DNA of 64,000 nt. Origin: Acidovorax sp. (lineage in GTDB: Bacteria; Pseudomonadota; Gammaproteobacteria; Burkholderiales; Burkholderiaceae_C). This document shows, in pieces, positions 25,690 to 34,263 of the stretch. The number at the start of each line of letters is the position of its first letter. Position 1 is the stretch's first letter. The translations under genes were made by a program, and so were the position numbers. The notes under the pieces were generated by a model, which made no database searches, was not told where the DNA came from, and saw only the letters and a program-made list of their open reading frames with translations. Location of the stretch: NCBI GenBank assembly GCA_031277855.1, contig JAITLO010000008.1, forward strand, positions 248,001 through 312,000. Direction: 5' to 3'.

Positions 25690-25782
25690 AGAAACGTGCC
25701 AGAGCGGCTGAATGGGCGCAGCGCCCGCAAGGGACTGCGCGGGTCCATGATGACCTCGCAGGTTCGAATCCTGCCGTTTCTT
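25690..25782 (+). ncRNA. tRNA-Ser-shaped RNA with a GCAA-capped helix in place of the anticodon loop
   Basis: A 7-bp acceptor stem (AGAAACG 25690-25696 with CGTTTCT 25775-25781) is followed by TG, then a serine-type D arm (CCA 25699-25701, loop GAGCGGCTGAA, TGG 25713-25715). A class II variable arm (GGTC 25742-25745 with GACC 25752-25755) and a perfect T arm (GCAGG-TTCGAAT-CCTGC, 25758-25774) follow. The anticodon stem CGCAG/CTGCG (25717-25721, 25735-25739) encloses 13 nt, not 7. These can fold as CCC-GCAA-GGG, a GNRA tetraloop hairpin. No CCA is encoded. It therefore looks like a tRNA body without a usable anticodon: either a decayed tRNA-Ser or a purposeful tRNA mimic. Confidence 0.7.
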
Positions 25783-25830
25783 GTGTGCACCGTGAGGTAG
25801 GCAGCTGTGCTGGATGGGCATGAAGGGAGC

Positions 25831-26580
25831 ATGGTGAGCAGAGAAAACCAGGCAATACGCAGGGGCGCAGCGCGCATGGTGGCGCTGGGGCTGCTGGTGG
25901 CTGTGATGGGCTGTGCCAGTCCTGGAGGGCCGCATGGCACGGTGCAGGGAGAGGGCTTTTCTTCCGGGGAGATGTGGCAGTCGGACAGCAACCGCATGGC
26001 CACCCTGGCCATGCGCGACAACCTAGACAGCCTGTGGCGCATGGCGGACAAGCTCTACCAGCGCAATCCGGCCGAATGGAAGAAAAGCGCTCAGAGCCGC
26101 CAGGAGGCGCTGACCTATCTGCGCATTGCCGTGCTGGAGCGCCAGGACTGGGCCGATCTGCAAGGCCAGCGCGATGTGGCCGCGCTGTCGCTGGCCCTGC
26201 AGCCGCATTTTGTGGGGGACCGAGTCGCAGCCTTTGTCTATGCTGCGGCCGATACCATTATTGCGGCCCATGCCGGCAAGATTCGCTTTACGCTGGTGGA
26301 CAGCCTGGAGCCCCAGCACCTCTACAACGCAGCGCGCAATATGGAGATCGCTAACTGGATTTTGAACAGCCGCCAGGGCGCGGATGGCAAACCGCTGCTG
26401 CTGTCCAACCAGTTGGATGGCCAGGGGCAGAACCTCAGCTTTGAGCGGGAGATGGGCAAGATCATCGGTCGGCTGGACCTGCTGGCCAGCTATGCCACGG
26501 AGCGCTATCGCCGCTCCGTCATTGGTTATGGGCAAAGCTTGGTGGCAGGGCCTTTTCTGCAGTTTTTGCCGGTGCGCTGA
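25831..26580 (+). CDS. Putative lipoprotein of unknown function
   Basis: A 249-residue protein with a lipoprotein signal: basic N-terminus, a hydrophobic core MVALGLLVAVMG and lipobox Cys in MGCAS. It is probably anchored to a membrane leaflet facing the periplasm. The mature part is helical, with RMATLAMRDNLDSLWRMADKLYQRNPAEWKKS and ALEHLRIAVL-like segments, and no recognised catalytic motif. The start is uncertain: AAGGGAG lies directly upstream of ATG 25831 and is better spaced for the GTG at 25834. No operon partner. I do not know the family, although similar single lipoproteins are common in Comamonadaceae. Confidence 0.75.
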   Translation: MVSRENQAIRRGAARMVALGLLVAVMGCASPGGPHGTVQGEGFSSGEMWQSDSNRMATLAMRDNLDSLWRMADKLYQRNPAEWKKSAQSRQEALTYLRIAVLERQDWADLQGQRDVAALSLALQPHFVGDRVAAFVYAAADTIIAAHAGKIRFTLVDSLEPQHLYNAARNMEIANWILNSRQGADGKPLLLSNQLDGQGQNLSFEREMGKIIGRLDLLASYATERYRRSVIGYGQSLVAGPFLQFLPVR

Positions 26581-26831
26581 AAGAGGCTGTACCGAGGAAT
26601 GCCTTGCGCATGTGGCGCAGTCGGGCACAAGGGTATGGCATGCAGCTTGGAGGCAGAAGCAGGCAGGCATGCCACAATTTCCGTTTTGACAAGGCGGCAG
26701 CAATAGGCTGCTGGCGTTGTATCGAGGCTCGATCGACTCCTTGTGCCGTACCGGTAGGGCGGGCACTGTGGTGAATGTCGCGGGCCTGTCGTGCCGGGTA
26801 CTTGTGATTGATTTGATCGTTCCCTCACACC

Positions 26832-27875
26832 GTGTCCCATCGCCAACCCGTCCGCGTGAACGATATCGCGCAATTCACCACCCTGATCGATGCCCGCACG
26901 CCGGCGGAATTTGCGCTGGACCATATTCCCGGGGCCATCAACTGCCCGGTGCTGAGCAACGAAGAGCGGGTGGAAATAGGCACCATTTACAAACAGGTCA
27001 GTCCTTTTGAAGCCAAGCGCTTGGGCGCGGCCATGGTGGCAGCGAATCTGGCGCGCCATCTGCATGACACCTTCAGCGACAAGCCTGCGAACTGGAAACC
27101 GCTGGTGTACTGCTGGCGCGGCGGCCTGCGCAGCGGCTCCATGGTCACCTGGCTGCGTTTGGTAGGCTGGGACGCGCAGCAACTGGCCGGCGGTTACAAG
27201 GCTTTTCGCAGCCATGTGATGGCGCAGTTGGAGGCCTTGGTGCCCCAGCTGCAGCTGCGTGTGCTGTGTGGCGCTACTGGTAGCGCCAAGACCCGGGTGC
27301 TGCATGCCCTGCAGCAGCAAGGGGCGCAGGTGCTGGATCTGGAAGGGCTGGCCCGGCACAAGGGCTCGCTGCTGGGCGGTTTGCCCGGCGTGGAGCAACC
27401 CAGCCAAAAGCATTTCGACACCTTGCTCCATGCCCAGCTGGCGCAGCTGGACCTGTCGCGACCGGTGTATGTGGAGGGTGAAAGCCCCAAAATAGGCCGC
27501 GTCGCGCTGCCGCTGGGCCTGGTGGAGCATATGCGCCAGTCGCCGGTGGTAGAGCTGCGTGCCACGCATGCAGCGCGGCTGGCCTTTTTGCTGCAGGACT
27601 ATGCCTATCTGGGCGATGACGCCGAAGGCCTGGCGCACAAGCTGGGCTATCTCAAGGAGCTGCAGGGCCGAGAGCGCGTGACGCGCTGGCAGCAGTGGGC
27701 ACAGGAGGGTGCATTGCCGCTGCTGTTTGACGAGCTGATGCAGCTGCACTACGACCCGCAGTACGCCCGCTCGCAAGCCAAGCATTTCAGCCACTGGGGG
27801 CAGCGCCAGGTGGTGGAAAGCGATGATTTGACCGAGCACGGCATTGCTGCGGTGGCAGCGCAGATGCTGGCATAG
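26832..27875 (+). CDS. mnmH: tRNA 2-selenouridine synthase MnmH
   Basis: A 347-residue enzyme that converts 2-thiouridine to 2-selenouridine at tRNA position 34, via a geranylated intermediate. The N-terminal rhodanese domain has LIDARTPAEFALDHIPGAIN and the catalytic Cys in VYCWRGGLRSGSM. The C-terminal P-loop domain has GATGSAKT, PVYVEGESPKIG and the closing substrate-binding block. It starts with GTG at 26832; no better ATG is available. selD is not in this window. Without selenophosphate the enzyme can still geranylate, so Se use is not proven here. Confidence 0.93.
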   Translation: MSHRQPVRVNDIAQFTTLIDARTPAEFALDHIPGAINCPVLSNEERVEIGTIYKQVSPFEAKRLGAAMVAANLARHLHDTFSDKPANWKPLVYCWRGGLRSGSMVTWLRLVGWDAQQLAGGYKAFRSHVMAQLEALVPQLQLRVLCGATGSAKTRVLHALQQQGAQVLDLEGLARHKGSLLGGLPGVEQPSQKHFDTLLHAQLAQLDLSRPVYVEGESPKIGRVALPLGLVEHMRQSPVVELRATHAARLAFLLQDYAYLGDDAEGLAHKLGYLKELQGRERVTRWQQWAQEGALPLLFDELMQLHYDPQYARSQAKHFSHWGQRQVVESDDLTEHGIAAVAAQMLA

Positions 27876-28003
27876 CCCTCCCATTTGGGGGATTTGTGCC
27901 CCAGTGTCATGTTCAGCAAGACTCTGCAAGTGCAGGCTGCTCTTGATAGAGGAGCCCGACTCCTGCAAGCGAGGCCTTGGGCAGCGCTGGGACGGTGCGG
28001 GGC

Positions 28004-28528
28004 TTAATCGCGCTTGCTGCGCAGCACCTGGGCATTGGCGGCGTTGACCTTTACCTCCATCAGCTGGCCGTCGGCCTGCAGCACGTTCACCTGGTAGCTG
28101 ATCGTGCCCCAGTGCTGGTCCAGCTCGGCCGCAATGGCGGTGCCCGGTGTGTGGGCCGTGGCCGCCTCAATGGCTTGCTGCAGGCCGATCTTGGCCGCCT
28201 TCAGACGCTCCATGTCCTTGCTCTTTGCCTTGCCATCGGGTTGCTGCACTGTCAGACCGCTGACCGCATCGACCTGGACTTCGATGCGGTTTCCAGTGGC
28301 GGTGATGATTTCCAGTTCATAGCGTGGAGCCTGGTGCTCATCGTCGTCGAGCGCCGCATCAATCACCGTGCCAGGCACGGCCTGGGTGGCTTGTTCCACG
28401 GCCTGGCTCAAGCTCAGCTTGGACTGCGCCACCAGCAACTGCCATTCGGAAGAGGACTTGGCCATGGCCAGCTGACCCGTGGCGGCCAGCGTCAGCGACA
28501 GGGCAGTCAGGCGAAGAGAAAAGCGCAT
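28004..28528 (-). CDS. Periplasmic protein with two PepSY-like repeats
   Basis: A 174-residue exported protein with a signal peptide (to about residue 24, QLAMA). Two repeats follow, each with a helix ending in PGT and then a beta hairpin. The first reads SLSQAVEQATQAVPGTVIDAAL then YELEIITATGNRIEVQVDA; the second reads GLQQAIEAATAHTPGTAIAAEL then YQVNVLQADGQLMEVKVNA. This is the PepSY arrangement, often found in protease inhibitors or sensor ectodomains. The ATG at 28528 has AAGGAG well spaced upstream. It is a single gene. Role unknown beyond periplasmic binding. Confidence 0.85.
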   Translation of the reverse strand: MRFSLRLTALSLTLAATGQLAMAKSSSEWQLLVAQSKLSLSQAVEQATQAVPGTVIDAALDDDEHQAPRYELEIITATGNRIEVQVDAVSGLTVQQPDGKAKSKDMERLKAAKIGLQQAIEAATAHTPGTAIAAELDQHWGTISYQVNVLQADGQLMEVKVNAANAQVLRSKRD

Positions 28529-28731
28529 CAAAGACTCCTTGGGGCGTGCAATACACAGGCCATTGTGGGCTGCGGCAGGGCCAGCCTTTTGTCAGTCCAG
28601 GCCGCGAGCCCGCATGGATTCCGTGTTTTCCTTGGGCGACAGGGCGTGGCGGGCTGTTAGGCTGCGCCGAGCTGGGGTGTCCGGGAGGAGGCACAAAGCG
28701 GATGCCTCAGCGCCACACCAGGAGGTGCGCA

Positions 28732-29577
28732 ATGCCGGACACAGCGGACACACCATCACCACACAACGCAGCAAGGCCCGAAATACCTGTGGGCGCGCAA
28801 CTGCAGGCATTGCACTGGAATGATCCCTGGCATTGGCTGGCCCGGGGCGCACAGGATGTGGCCAAGGCCTGGAGCGTCGCCCTGTTCTACGGCCTGTGTT
28901 TCTGGGGCATGGCGCTGATGGTGGCCTGGGTGTTCAGGGCCAGCCCGGAGTATGTGATGTCCATGGCCAGCGGTTGTCTGCTGCTGGGGCCTTTTCTGGC
29001 CATGGGCTTGTATGACACCAGCCGCAGGCTGGAGCGGGGAGAGCCTGCTGCCCTGGGGCACTCCATCACTGCCTGGGACCGCAACCTGGGCGGCATGGGC
29101 ATGTTGCTGCTGGTGTTGATGGTGCTGGAGCTGCTGTGGGGGCGGGCTTCGCTGGTGGTGTTTGCCGTGTTCTTTGATACGGGAATGCCTTCCACCACCG
29201 GTGTGCTGCAGGCCATCTTCCGGCCCGAGAACTGGGAATTCATTGCGGTCTATCTGGCCGTGGGCGGGGTGTTTGCGCTGTTGGTCTATGGCTGCATGGC
29301 TGTTTCCATGCCCATGATGCTGGACCAGGGTACGGACGCGTTGACCGCGACCCTCACCAGCTTGCGTGTGGTGCTGGGGCAGCCCGGAGTGATGCTGTTG
29401 TGGGGCGCGCTGATTGCCTTGCTGGTGGCGCTGAGCTTTTTGCTGCTGTGGGGGTTGCCCCTGGTGGTGCTGGGGCCGTTGCTGGGTTGTGCCAGCTGGC
29501 ATGCCTACCGCAGTGCGGTACGGGGCCCAGTTTTGTCACCTTCTATAACAGCACCGCAAGCTGCGGATTCGCCGTGA
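28732..29577 (+). CDS. DUF2189 domain-containing membrane protein
   Basis: A 281-residue integral membrane protein. The block WLARGAQDVAKAWSVALFYGLCFWG, then SGCLLLGPFLAMGLYDTSRRLERGE, typifies DUF2189, and about six helices are visible. The domain is common in proteobacteria, often near cytochrome oxidase genes, but its function is not established. The start is decided by a strong GGAGGTG ribosome binding site at 28721-28727. A longer frame back to 28324 overlaps the PepSY gene and is discarded. A short Lys/Glu-rich protein follows 30 bases later on the same strand. Confidence 0.87.
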   Translation: MPDTADTPSPHNAARPEIPVGAQLQALHWNDPWHWLARGAQDVAKAWSVALFYGLCFWGMALMVAWVFRASPEYVMSMASGCLLLGPFLAMGLYDTSRRLERGEPAALGHSITAWDRNLGGMGMLLLVLMVLELLWGRASLVVFAVFFDTGMPSTTGVLQAIFRPENWEFIAVYLAVGGVFALLVYGCMAVSMPMMLDQGTDALTATLTSLRVVLGQPGVMLLWGALIALLVALSFLLLWGLPLVVLGPLLGCASWHAYRSAVRGPVLSPSITAPQAADSP

Positions 29578-29607
29578 AATGCGCATTTCGAGGGGATTTG
29601 GAGGAAG

Positions 29608-29841
29608 ATGGTGCTTTCCTCACTTTTATGGAGCTTGAACACATTGGCAACCCCTAACTACGGATACGAAAAACGTCAACGCGAACTGGCCAAGAAAAAG
29701 AAAAAGGAGGAGAAGGCCCGTGAGCGTGAGCTGCGCAAGCAGCAGCCTGGATCTGCCTCTGCTGCAGAGCCGATGCCGCATGCAGCGATGCCAGACGCTG
29801 ACCCTGCCAGCGTGCAGGGCGACGGGATCCATCCGCAGTAA
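29608..29841 (+). CDS. Small Lys/Glu-rich protein
   Basis: A 77-residue protein whose core, PNYGYEKRQRELAKKKKKEE continuing into KARERELRKQQ, is a highly charged helix, typical of a small conserved betaproteobacterial family that I know only as hypothetical. GGAGGAAG sits directly before ATG 29608. A later start near PNYGYEKR (about 29644, TTG) would drop a hydrophobic lead MVLSSLLWSLN that looks unlike the family, so the N-terminus is uncertain. Such charged helices may bind nucleic acid or ribosomes, which is inference. It lies tail to tail with the arylesterase. Confidence 0.65.
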   Translation: MVLSSLLWSLNTLATPNYGYEKRQRELAKKKKKEEKARERELRKQQPGSASAAEPMPHAAMPDADPASVQGDGIHPQ

Positions 29842-29865
29842 AGCTTCCGCCCCGGAGGAAAGGCT

Positions 29866-30540
29866 CTAGGCCTTTCCCGGGCGGGTGCCCAGCAGCTTGG
29901 CCAGCGCAGGCCAGACGTTGTCCAGCATCAGCGGCTGGGCTTGGGCATTGGGGTGCAGGCGGTCGGCCTGAAACAGCTGAGCGGAATGCGGCGTATCGGC
30001 CACCTCCTTGAGCAAAAAAGGCACCAACGGCGTGCCGCTATCCTTGGCGACGGAGGCAAACATCTGCGCAAAGTCGCGGGTGTAGGCAGTCCCATAGTTG
30101 GGTGGCATTTGCATGCCAACCAGCAGGCGCTGGGCCCCGCTTTCCTGGCTGGTCTGCAGCATCAGCCGCAGATTCTCGGCCGTGCTGGACAACGACAGAC
30201 CCCGCAGCGCATCGTTGCTGCCCAGCGCAATCAGCACATAGTGCGGCTGGTGGCGCTTGAGTAACGAGGGCAGGCGTGAACGCCCGCCTGCCGTGGTTTC
30301 TCCGCTGACGCTGGCATTGACCACGCGCACCGGCAACTGGCGCTGCGCCAGCCGCTGCTCCAGCAGGGCCACCCAGCCTGTTCCACGCGCCAGGCCGTAC
30401 TCGGCGCTCAGAGAATCCCCCAGAACCAAGAGCGTGCTGCCCGTGGCCTGGCTTTGGGCGCGCAGCGGCCAAGCCTGGGCCGCTGCCATGGCAGCCGCCA
30501 GCGCGATAAAGTGGCGGCGATTTCCCTGCATGATGTGCAT
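29866..30540 (-). CDS. tesA: SGNH-hydrolase arylesterase / thioesterase, TesA-like
   Basis: A 224-residue periplasmic GDSL esterase like E. coli TesA. A signal peptide (MAAAQAWPLRAQ) precedes LLVLGDSLSAEYG with the nucleophile Ser. Then come VNASVSGETT with the oxyanion Gly, LIALGSNDALRG with the oxyanion Asn, and the catalytic Asp/His in ADRLHPN. It hydrolyses acyl esters or acyl-CoA in vitro. It is divergent from the ABC ATPase next door, with 21 bases between the starts, the same tesA/ybbA arrangement as in E. coli. ATGs at 30540 and 30531 are both possible. Confidence 0.9.
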   Translation of the reverse strand: MHIMQGNRRHFIALAAAMAAAQAWPLRAQSQATGSTLLVLGDSLSAEYGLARGTGWVALLEQRLAQRQLPVRVVNASVSGETTAGGRSRLPSLLKRHQPHYVLIALGSNDALRGLSLSSTAENLRLMLQTSQESGAQRLLVGMQMPPNYGTAYTRDFAQMFASVAKDSGTPLVPFLLKEVADTPHSAQLFQADRLHPNAQAQPLMLDNVWPALAKLLGTRPGKA

Positions 30541-30561
30541 TGCGTTCACAGAAAGCCTTTC

Positions 30562-31275
30562 ATGACTGAGACCCAGGCACCCACCCCCTTGATCGAGGTG
30601 CAGCATTTGTACAAATCCGTCAGCGATTCCACCGGGACGCTGGATATTTTGCGCGACATCCATTGCAGTTTGCAGCCAGGGGAGACGGTGGCCATTGTCG
30701 GTGCATCCGGATCGGGCAAAAGCACCTTGCTGTCGATTCTGGCGGGGCTGGATACGCCCACGCGTGGCACGGTGTGCCTGCAGGGGCAGGATATGTTCGC
30801 GCTGGACGAAGATGCCCGGGCCGCGCTGCGCGCGCAGCAAATCGGCTTTGTGTTCCAGAGCTTTCAGCTCATGGGCAATCTCACCGCGCTGGAGAACGTG
30901 ATGCTGCCGCTGGAGCTGGCGGGCGCGGCGGGCGCACGCCAGCAGGCCGCGGAGATGCTGCAGCGCGTGGGCCTGGGCCAGCGGCTGCAGCACTACCCCA
31001 AGCTGCTCTCGGGTGGTGAGCAGCAGCGTGTGGCGCTGGCGCGGGCCTTTGTGGTGCGCCCGGCCTTGTTGCTGGCCGACGAGCCCACGGGCAGCCTGGA
31101 CTTCGCCACTGGCGAGGCCGTGATGGAGCTGATGCTGCAGCTGCACCGCGAGCAGGGTACGACCCTGGTGCTGGTCACCCATGACCGCGGCCTGGCTGCG
31201 CGCTGCCAGCGCGTGCTGACCATTGCCGCAGGTGCCTTGGTGGGGGATGACCGTAGCATTGCTGCCACGGCATAA
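30562..31275 (+). CDS. ybbA: ABC transporter ATP-binding protein, YbbA/LolD-like
   Basis: A 237-residue ABC ATPase. Walker A is GASGSGKST, the signature is LSGGEQQR, Walker B is LLLADEPTGSLD and the switch His is in VTHDRG. The subfamily is that of MacB/LolD/YbbA, which power permeases handling lipids or peptides at the periplasmic face. In E. coli ybbA is followed by the permease ybbP. Here the downstream 185 bases hold no permease, so the membrane partner is encoded elsewhere or has been lost. Divergence from tesA supports the YbbA assignment. Confidence 0.9.
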   Translation: MTETQAPTPLIEVQHLYKSVSDSTGTLDILRDIHCSLQPGETVAIVGASGSGKSTLLSILAGLDTPTRGTVCLQGQDMFALDEDARAALRAQQIGFVFQSFQLMGNLTALENVMLPLELAGAAGARQQAAEMLQRVGLGQRLQHYPKLLSGGEQQRVALARAFVVRPALLLADEPTGSLDFATGEAVMELMLQLHREQGTTLVLVTHDRGLAARCQRVLTIAAGALVGDDRSIAATA

Positions 31276-31460
31276 GTATTTGGGGTGAAAATGCCTAAAA
31301 CGTAGTCTTTATAAGCATATAAAGCTATGATATTAATAGTATTTTCCGTTGCTTCACGGGCTGGCATGGGCTGGAGCGTCTGGCTTTGAACTGGAGGAGT
31401 GCCGCAACAGGGAGTCGAGGCGTATGCGCACCTCGTTGACGGAACGCCTGCGCGAGGCAC

Positions 31461-32615
31461 TCACTGTGCTGGAGTGAGCAGGCGCAGCATTTCTGCGCCG
31501 GCCAGCAAAAAAGCGCCCACGCCAAAGTCTGCGGTGGAGTCCTGGTCCAGGATCTGGCCAGGAATGGCTTTGTGGCCAATGGGCTGGACATAGCCCAGCC
31601 TGCCATCGGGCTGCAGGGCGAAGGTGCTCAGATACATCCAGCCCCGCTGGGCTGCCGGCAGATACTGCGCGCGCGGCAGCAGGCCGTGGTTGATGCCCCA
31701 CAGCAGCCCATAGGTGAAAAAGGCGGTGCCACTGGTTTCCGGGCCTGGGGCGTGGGCCGGGTCGAGCAGGCTGCGCGTCCAGTAGCCACCGGCCTGTTGG
31801 GCTGGCAGCAATGCCGCAGCCATGGATTGCAGGCGCTCGGCATATTCGGCGCGGTGGGCAGCGTCTGGCGGCAGCGCATCCAGCACCCTGGCCAGTGCAG
31901 CAAAGGCCCAGCCATCGCCCCGGGCCCAGAAGTCTTTTTTGCCATTGCTGCTTTGGTGCTGGGGATAGACATAGCGCGCATCACGGTAATACAGCCGCGC
32001 TTCAGCGTCATACATGACGCTGTTGGTGTGGCTGTAATACGCATGCATTTTTTCCAGATACAGGCTATTGCCGGTGATTTGGTACATTTTGGCCATCACG
32101 GGCATGCCCATATACAAGCCGTCTACCCACCACCAATAATCTTCTGGTGCGGTGCTGATTTGATAATCCATGACTTCCAGCGCGCGGGCAATTTTGCGTG
32201 GGTCTTTGTCCAGTTGATAAAGCTCTGCATAGACTTGAAAACAGGTTTGCCAGTCTGCGAACAGCACGTAATCGTATTTTTTGCTGGCGGTCTGGTATTT
32301 CCAATTGGCTTTGTCGGTGGATTTGGCACCCATCCACTGATTGTGTTCGGCCCATGCTTCTGAATAACGCAGGTAGTGGCGTTTACCTGTGGTGCGATAG
32401 GCTTCCAGATTGCCTGTGTGATAGGCGGCCACATCCCAGTAGGCATCTTGCTGGGCCGGTGTGCGGGTTTGCCAGTAGGTGTTGGCCTTGTCAATGGCCG
32501 CAACCACCTCGCTGCGACGGACTGTAATAGGGGAAGGACTGCTGGCGCAGCCGACCAATGCCAGACCAATGGCGCAAATGCATGCGGCCACATAGGGTTT
32601 TACTCTCATCTTCAT
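31461..32615 (-). CDS. Glycoside hydrolase family 105 lipoprotein
   Basis: A 384-residue GH88/GH105-type (alpha/alpha)6-barrel enzyme that would remove unsaturated uronyl residues from oligosaccharides by hydration. The lipobox is ALVGCAS, so it is membrane-anchored. Motifs include WDVAAYHTGN, VDGLYMGMPVMAKMY, FWARGDGWAFAALARVL and GTAFFTYGLLWGI, with candidate catalytic Asp residues in DVAAY and WWWVDG. An ATG at 32615 with AAGGG upstream is chosen over nearby alternatives. Codon use is more AT-rich in the 5' part. No polysaccharide lyase or transporter adjoins it, unlike typical pectin loci. Confidence 0.87.
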   Translation of the reverse strand: MKMRVKPYVAACICAIGLALVGCASSPSPITVRRSEVVAAIDKANTYWQTRTPAQQDAYWDVAAYHTGNLEAYRTTGKRHYLRYSEAWAEHNQWMGAKSTDKANWKYQTASKKYDYVLFADWQTCFQVYAELYQLDKDPRKIARALEVMDYQISTAPEDYWWWVDGLYMGMPVMAKMYQITGNSLYLEKMHAYYSHTNSVMYDAEARLYYRDARYVYPQHQSSNGKKDFWARGDGWAFAALARVLDALPPDAAHRAEYAERLQSMAAALLPAQQAGGYWTRSLLDPAHAPGPETSGTAFFTYGLLWGINHGLLPRAQYLPAAQRGWMYLSTFALQPDGRLGYVQPIGHKAIPGQILDQDSTADFGVGAFLLAGAEMLRLLTPAQ

Positions 32616-32941
32616 GAAACCCTTCACAAAAGATGTAGACCATCAGCACGCGTTAATCGATGCTCGGGAATCAGGCTGAATTCACCGATTCTGACGCTCT
32701 GAAGCATGCAGCGGCCTCATGGAATATATCAATGGGTGCGATTATTTTTATTATGGGATGGTGCCTGGATTTGCACGCTGAATCCAGGCGGTTAATAAGG
32801 TATCGTATTTGTTTTGAAAATGAAAAACTTGCAAAGCAGGCACTGCGCGGTGCCGGTGTTTCGCAAGCAATTCAATGATCGGCAAGCAGACGAGGGAAGG
32901 GCGGGCCGCTGGGCTACGGGCCCGCCCTGGGTTGGGCAATC
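32616..32941. other. 326-base intergenic region, AT-rich
   Basis: I see no gene, tRNA or repeat here. Bases 32720-32830 are markedly AT-rich for this chromosome and would contain the promoter of the minus-strand GH105 gene. The right end near sstT is GC-rich, with a GGGCGGGCC/GGGCCCGCCC inverted pair at about 32899-32928 that may act as a weak sstT terminator. Confidence 0.45.
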
Positions 32942-34171
32942 TCAGGCCTGCGCCGTCTGGGTTTGGCGCTGTTCTTCCGCCATGCAGACGGCAGCGGTGA
33001 AGATCACATCGGTGGAGGAGTTCAGCGCGGTCTCGGTCGAATCCTGCAGCACGCTGATGATGTAGCCAATGCCCACCACCTGCATGGCAATGTCGTTGGA
33101 GATGCCAAACAGGCTGCAGGCCAGGGGAATCAGCAGCAGCGAGCCGCCGGCCACGCCCGAGGCGCCGCAGGCACACAGGGCTGCCACCACGGACAGCAGC
33201 AGGGCGGTGGGCAAGTCCACGGCAATGTGCAGCGTATGGGCGGCGGCCAGGGTCAGCACACTGATGGTGATGGCCGCACCCGCCATATTGATGGTGGCGC
33301 CCAGCGGAATCGCCACGCTGTAGGTGCTCTCGTCCAGGTCCAGGCGCTTGGCAATCGCCATATTGATGGGGATATTGGCGGCCGAGCTACGGGTAAAAAA
33401 GGCCGTGACGCCGCTTTCGCGCAGGCACATCCACACCAACGGATAGGGGTTGCGGCGAATCTTGTACCAGACGATCAACGGGTTGACCACCAGAGCCACA
33501 AACAACATGGAGCCCAGCAGCACGAAGAGCACATGGACATAGCCGCCCAGGGCTTCCAGGCCGGTGCTGGCCACGGTAGAGGCCACCAGGCCAAAAATGC
33601 CCAGCGGGGCACAGCGGATCACGGCGCGGATGAGGAGGGTCACACCATTCGACAGGTCGGACACGGCGCGTAGCGTGGTCTCGCTGGCATGGCGCAAGGC
33701 CACGCCAAAGCCGATGGCCCACACCAAAATGCCGATGTAATTGGCCTTGAGCAAGGCGTTGACCGGGTTGTCCACGGCGCTCAACAGCACACCCATCAAC
33801 ACCTCGCGAATGCCGCCCGGAGCGGACACGCCGGTGGCGGCATCCTTGAAATGCAGCACCGAGGGAAACAACATGCTGGCGACCACGCCCACGGTCGACG
33901 CGGCCAGGGTGCCCAGCACATACAGCCAGAGCACGGGCTTGAGCCGCGTGGTCTGGCCCGGACGGTGGCTGCCGATGGCGGCCATCACCAACACCAGCAC
34001 CAGCACAGGTGCCACCGATTTCAGGGCGGAGATGAAAAGCGTGCCCAGCAGCTCCACATGCAGTGCGCCTTGCGGCCAGAGCAGGGCTAGCGCAATGCCC
34101 AGAACCAGGCCGATCATGATTTGCGTGACCAGACTGGTGCGGCGCAGGCGGTTCATCAGGGGGTGAGACAT
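32942..34171 (-). CDS. sstT: Serine/threonine:sodium symporter SstT
   Basis: A 409-residue member of the dicarboxylate/amino acid:cation symporter family, importing serine and threonine with Na+. Typical SstT blocks are [15 protein letters not shown], the re-entrant loop [38 protein letters not shown], and the C-terminal [24 protein letters not shown]. The start is uncertain. Two adjacent ATGs (about 34171-34174) fit the family N-terminus. The frame is also open to an ATG at 34219 that adds [15 protein letters not shown], and none of these has a clear ribosome binding site. A terminator-like hairpin overlaps the leader. Confidence 0.93.
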   Translation of the reverse strand: MSHPLMNRLRRTSLVTQIMIGLVLGIALALLWPQGALHVELLGTLFISALKSVAPVLVLVLVMAAIGSHRPGQTTRLKPVLWLYVLGTLAASTVGVVASMLFPSVLHFKDAATGVSAPGGIREVLMGVLLSAVDNPVNALLKANYIGILVWAIGFGVALRHASETTLRAVSDLSNGVTLLIRAVIRCAPLGIFGLVASTVASTGLEALGGYVHVLFVLLGSMLFVALVVNPLIVWYKIRRNPYPLVWMCLRESGVTAFFTRSSAANIPINMAIAKRLDLDESTYSVAIPLGATINMAGAAITISVLTLAAAHTLHIAVDLPTALLLSVVAALCACGASGVAGGSLLLIPLACSLFGISNDIAMQVVGIGYIISVLQDSTETALNSSTDVIFTAAVCMAEEQRQTQTAQA

Positions 34172-34182
34172 CATGGCGAAAC

Positions 34183-34263
34183 ACAAAAAAGCCGCAGCAC
34201 CAGCGATGCAGCAGCACATAAAAATGAAGCCGGCTCTGCAAGACCACTGCGGTGCAGCGGCTT
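34183..34263 (-). promoter_or_regulatory. Terminator-like leader hairpin upstream of sstT
   Basis: In the minus-strand transcript AAGCCGCTGCACC (34263-34251) can pair with GGTGCTGCGGCTT (34201-34189), 12 of 13 positions, and is followed by a T run a few bases before the SstT start. The 49-nt loop contains an ATG and three Cys codons in a row. The layout resembles an attenuator, possibly with a short leader peptide. The long loop makes it less certain than a standard terminator. Confidence 0.45.

Noticed and set aside
25690-25782. Selenocysteine tRNA (selC), suggested by nearby mnmH
   Set aside because: selC has an 8-bp acceptor and a TCA anticodon in a 7-nt loop; this RNA has a 7-bp acceptor and no such loop.
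25582-25800. Plus-strand open frame of 72 codons over the tRNA-like RNA
   Set aside because: Its translation (ending SQVRILPF) is the typical reading of a tRNA T arm, so the RNA explains the sequence.
29857-29877. Hairpin GGAAAGGC/GCCTTTCC at the tesA stop as a terminator
   Set aside because: The stem overlaps the stop codon region and has no T tract on either strand, so termination cannot be supported.
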